This document shows, piece after piece, positions 6,583-7,226 of a stretch of 7,226 nt of DNA. Source of the DNA: Clostridia bacterium (lineage in GTDB: Bacteria > Bacillota > Clostridia > Oscillospirales > Acutalibacteraceae); the NCBI GenBank assembly GCA_017549905.1, contig JAFYNC010000126.1:1-7226 (forward strand). Direction: 5' to 3'. Every line of letters starts with the position of its first letter. Positions within the stretch are counted from its first letter, which is position 1. The notes under the pieces were generated by a model, which was given only the letters and a program-made list of their open reading frames with translations, did no database searches and was not told where the DNA came from. The translations under genes were made by a program, and so were the position numbers.

Positions 6583-6855
6583 ATGAACAAGACAGAATTA
6601 ATCGCAATCATCGCTGAAAAAGCAGAAATTTCTAAGAAAGATGCTGATAAAGCTCTTGCAGCTTTTGTTGACACTGTTGCTGATTCACTTAAGAAGGGTG
6701 ACAAAATTCAACTCGTAGGTTTCGGTACATTTGAAACTCGCGAACGCGCAGCAAGAACCGGCATCAATCCTCAGACCGGCAAAAAGATCGAAATTGCTGC
6801 TTCTAAGAATCCTGTTTTCAAAGCTGGTAAGGCTCTTAAAGACGCTGTAAAATAA
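6583..6855 (+). CDS. hup: HU family DNA-binding protein
   Basis: A 90-residue histone-like protein, exactly the usual HU length. It binds and bends DNA without strict sequence preference as a dimer and compacts the nucleoid. The N-terminal helices ([21 protein letters not shown]...) are followed by the signature [15 protein letters not shown] (46-60). The DNA-embracing beta arm [11 protein letters not shown] (61-71) has the intercalating proline P63, and the C-terminus is [13 protein letters not shown]. Codon choice differs from the neighbours, with more G/C-ending codons (AAG, ATC, GGC, ACC), as expected for a highly expressed gene rather than for recent transfer. It has its own candidate promoter, a strong ribosome binding site and a terminator, so it can be transcribed as a single gene. 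The SpoVB-like/HU/S4-protein order is conserved in Clostridia. Confidence 0.96.
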   Translation: MNKTELIAIIAEKAEISKKDADKALAAFVDTVADSLKKGDKIQLVGFGTFETRERAARTGINPQTGKKIEIAASKNPVFKAGKALKDAVK

Positions 6856-6856
6856 T

Positions 6857-6885
6857 TTTACACGTTTTGTTTGCCGTCCTAATAA
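6857..6885 (+). promoter_or_regulatory. Possible rqcP promoter overlapping the HU terminator
   Basis: TTTACA (6857-6862) matches the -35 consensus at 5 of 6 positions. Exactly 17 bases later TAATAA (6880-6885) covers the terminator loop and could serve as a weak -10 (3 of 6). Transcription would then begin near 6892, giving a leader of about 20 bases that includes the rqcP ribosome binding site. The -10 match is weak, so this is speculative. Readthrough of the terminator is the alternative. Confidence 0.25.
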
Positions 6886-6899
6886 GGACGGCATTTTTT
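6873..6899 (+). terminator. Rho-independent terminator after HU
   Basis: GCCGTCCT (6873-6880) pairs perfectly with AGGACGGC (6885-6892) around an AATA loop. An A and six T residues follow (6893-6899). It lies 17 bases after the HU stop and only 12 bases before the rqcP start codon. Confidence 0.92.
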
Positions 6900-6901
6900 A
6901 T

Positions 6902-6907
6902 AGGTGA
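6902..6907 (+). promoter_or_regulatory. Ribosome binding site of rqcP
   Basis: AGGTGA lies 4 bases before the ATG at 6912 and fixes that start. An in-frame TTG at 6867 would place the terminator hairpin inside the coding region, so it is rejected. Confidence 0.7.
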
Positions 6908-6911
6908 AATT

Positions 6912-7154
6912 ATGAGATTAGATAAATATTTAAAGGTTTCAAGAATTATTAAAAGGCGCACCGTCGCAAATGAAGCTTGCGATGCAGGAAGAGTAATTGT
7001 TAATTCTAAACCCGCGCGCGCCTCTTATGATGTTAAAATAGGGGATATCATTGAAATTGCATTCGGTACGCGAATGTTTAAAGCAGAAGTTTTATCTGTT
7101 AAAGAAACTGTTAAAAAAGATGATGCTTCATTACTTTATAAAATTATAGAATAA
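6912..7154 (+). CDS. rqcP: RqcP (YabO), S4-domain ribosome-associated quality control factor
   Basis: An 80-residue RNA-binding protein made almost entirely of one S4 domain. In Bacillus subtilis RqcP (YabO) works with RqcH on obstructed 50S subunits. It stabilises the peptidyl-tRNA and helps the alanine tailing that marks stalled nascent chains for degradation. The N-terminus MRLDKYLKVSRIIKRRT is nearly identical to that of YabO and keeps R2 and R16, which I recall as functionally important in B. subtilis. EACDAGRVIVNSKPARASYDVKIGD (21-45) is the S4 core. The C-terminus KKDDASLLYKIIE also matches the YabO type and not the HSP15 type. It follows the HU terminator closely, so its expression is probably lower than that of HU. 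RqcH is not in the window. Confidence 0.93.
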   Translation: MRLDKYLKVSRIIKRRTVANEACDAGRVIVNSKPARASYDVKIGDIIEIAFGTRMFKAEVLSVKETVKKDDASLLYKIIE

Positions 7155-7159
7155 CTAAC

Positions 7160-7222
7160 ACACTCCAAAAATATATTTTATTGTAGATTATTTGCAATAA
7201 ATATTCTTGGAGTGTTTGTTTT
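7160..7222 (+). terminator. Long imperfect hairpin, probable terminator after rqcP
   Basis: ACACTCCAA (7160-7168) is perfectly complementary to TTGGAGTGT (7207-7215). Inside, TTTATTG (7177-7183) pairs with CAATAAA (7195-7201) around an 11-base loop, giving a long, interrupted stem. A T-rich run (TTTGTTTT, 7215-7222) follows on the + strand, as in a rho-independent terminator, although the lower stem is long and AT-rich. The 3' arm contains GGAG (7209-7212), which could also be a ribosome binding site for a gene beginning at the window edge. Confidence 0.55.
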
Positions 7223-7226
7223 GGAA

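Noticed and set aside
1..7226. Mobile elements, CRISPR arrays, tRNA or rRNA genes, toxin-antitoxin or defence genes
   Set aside because: I saw no direct-repeat arrays, transposase motifs, cloverleaf-like sequences or known defence domains; coding sequence fills nearly all of the window.

Overview
The window is an AT-rich, densely packed stretch of a bacterial chromosome. Every gene is on the + strand. Gene content and order (Rel C-terminus, dtd, a small metallo-beta-lactamase hydrolase, hemZ; then a SpoVB-type flippase, HU, rqcP/yabO) point to a low-GC Gram-positive anaerobe of the Clostridia, plausibly near the Oscillospiraceae/Ruminococcaceae. That placement is inferred from conserved synteny and protein character. 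No rRNA or other taxonomic marker is present.

Positions 1-6416 look like one transcription unit. Neighbouring genes overlap by 1 to 26 bases or are separated by at most 23, and no terminator is visible between them. In order: the ACT-domain end of the (p)ppGpp synthetase/hydrolase Rel (its start lies outside the window); D-aminoacyl-tRNA deacylase (dtd); a glyoxalase-II-like metallo-beta-lactamase hydrolase; a HemZ-type radical SAM protein; a stand-alone uridine-kinase-like nucleoside kinase; a small coiled-coil/zinc-ribbon protein of unknown function; an MTA/SAH nucleosidase-like protein; and a 541-residue multi-pass MOP-superfamily flippase of the SpoVB type.

Positions 6417-6582 are a very AT-rich intergenic region (15 G/C among the 120 bases 6421-6540). 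It carries a candidate promoter and a strong ribosome binding site for the DNA-binding protein HU (6583-6855). A clear rho-independent terminator follows (6873-6899). The S4-domain ribosome quality-control factor RqcP (6912-7154) starts only 12 bases after it. The window closes with an imperfect inverted repeat (about 7160-7215) followed by a T-rich stretch, probably a terminator.

Functionally, Rel (stringent response), DTD (clearing of D-aminoacyl-tRNA) and RqcP (rescue of stalled 50S subunits) share a translation-stress theme, while the rest is metabolic housekeeping and envelope-lipid transport. The flippase-HU-rqcP order resembles the yabM-mazG-(hup)-yabO cluster of Firmicutes, but mazG is absent here. 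I see no mobile element, CRISPR array, toxin-antitoxin or defence system, and no evidence of a wholly new system. The most interesting local details are the terminator/promoter arrangement ahead of rqcP, the terminal hairpin, and the uncharacterised zinc-ribbon protein.
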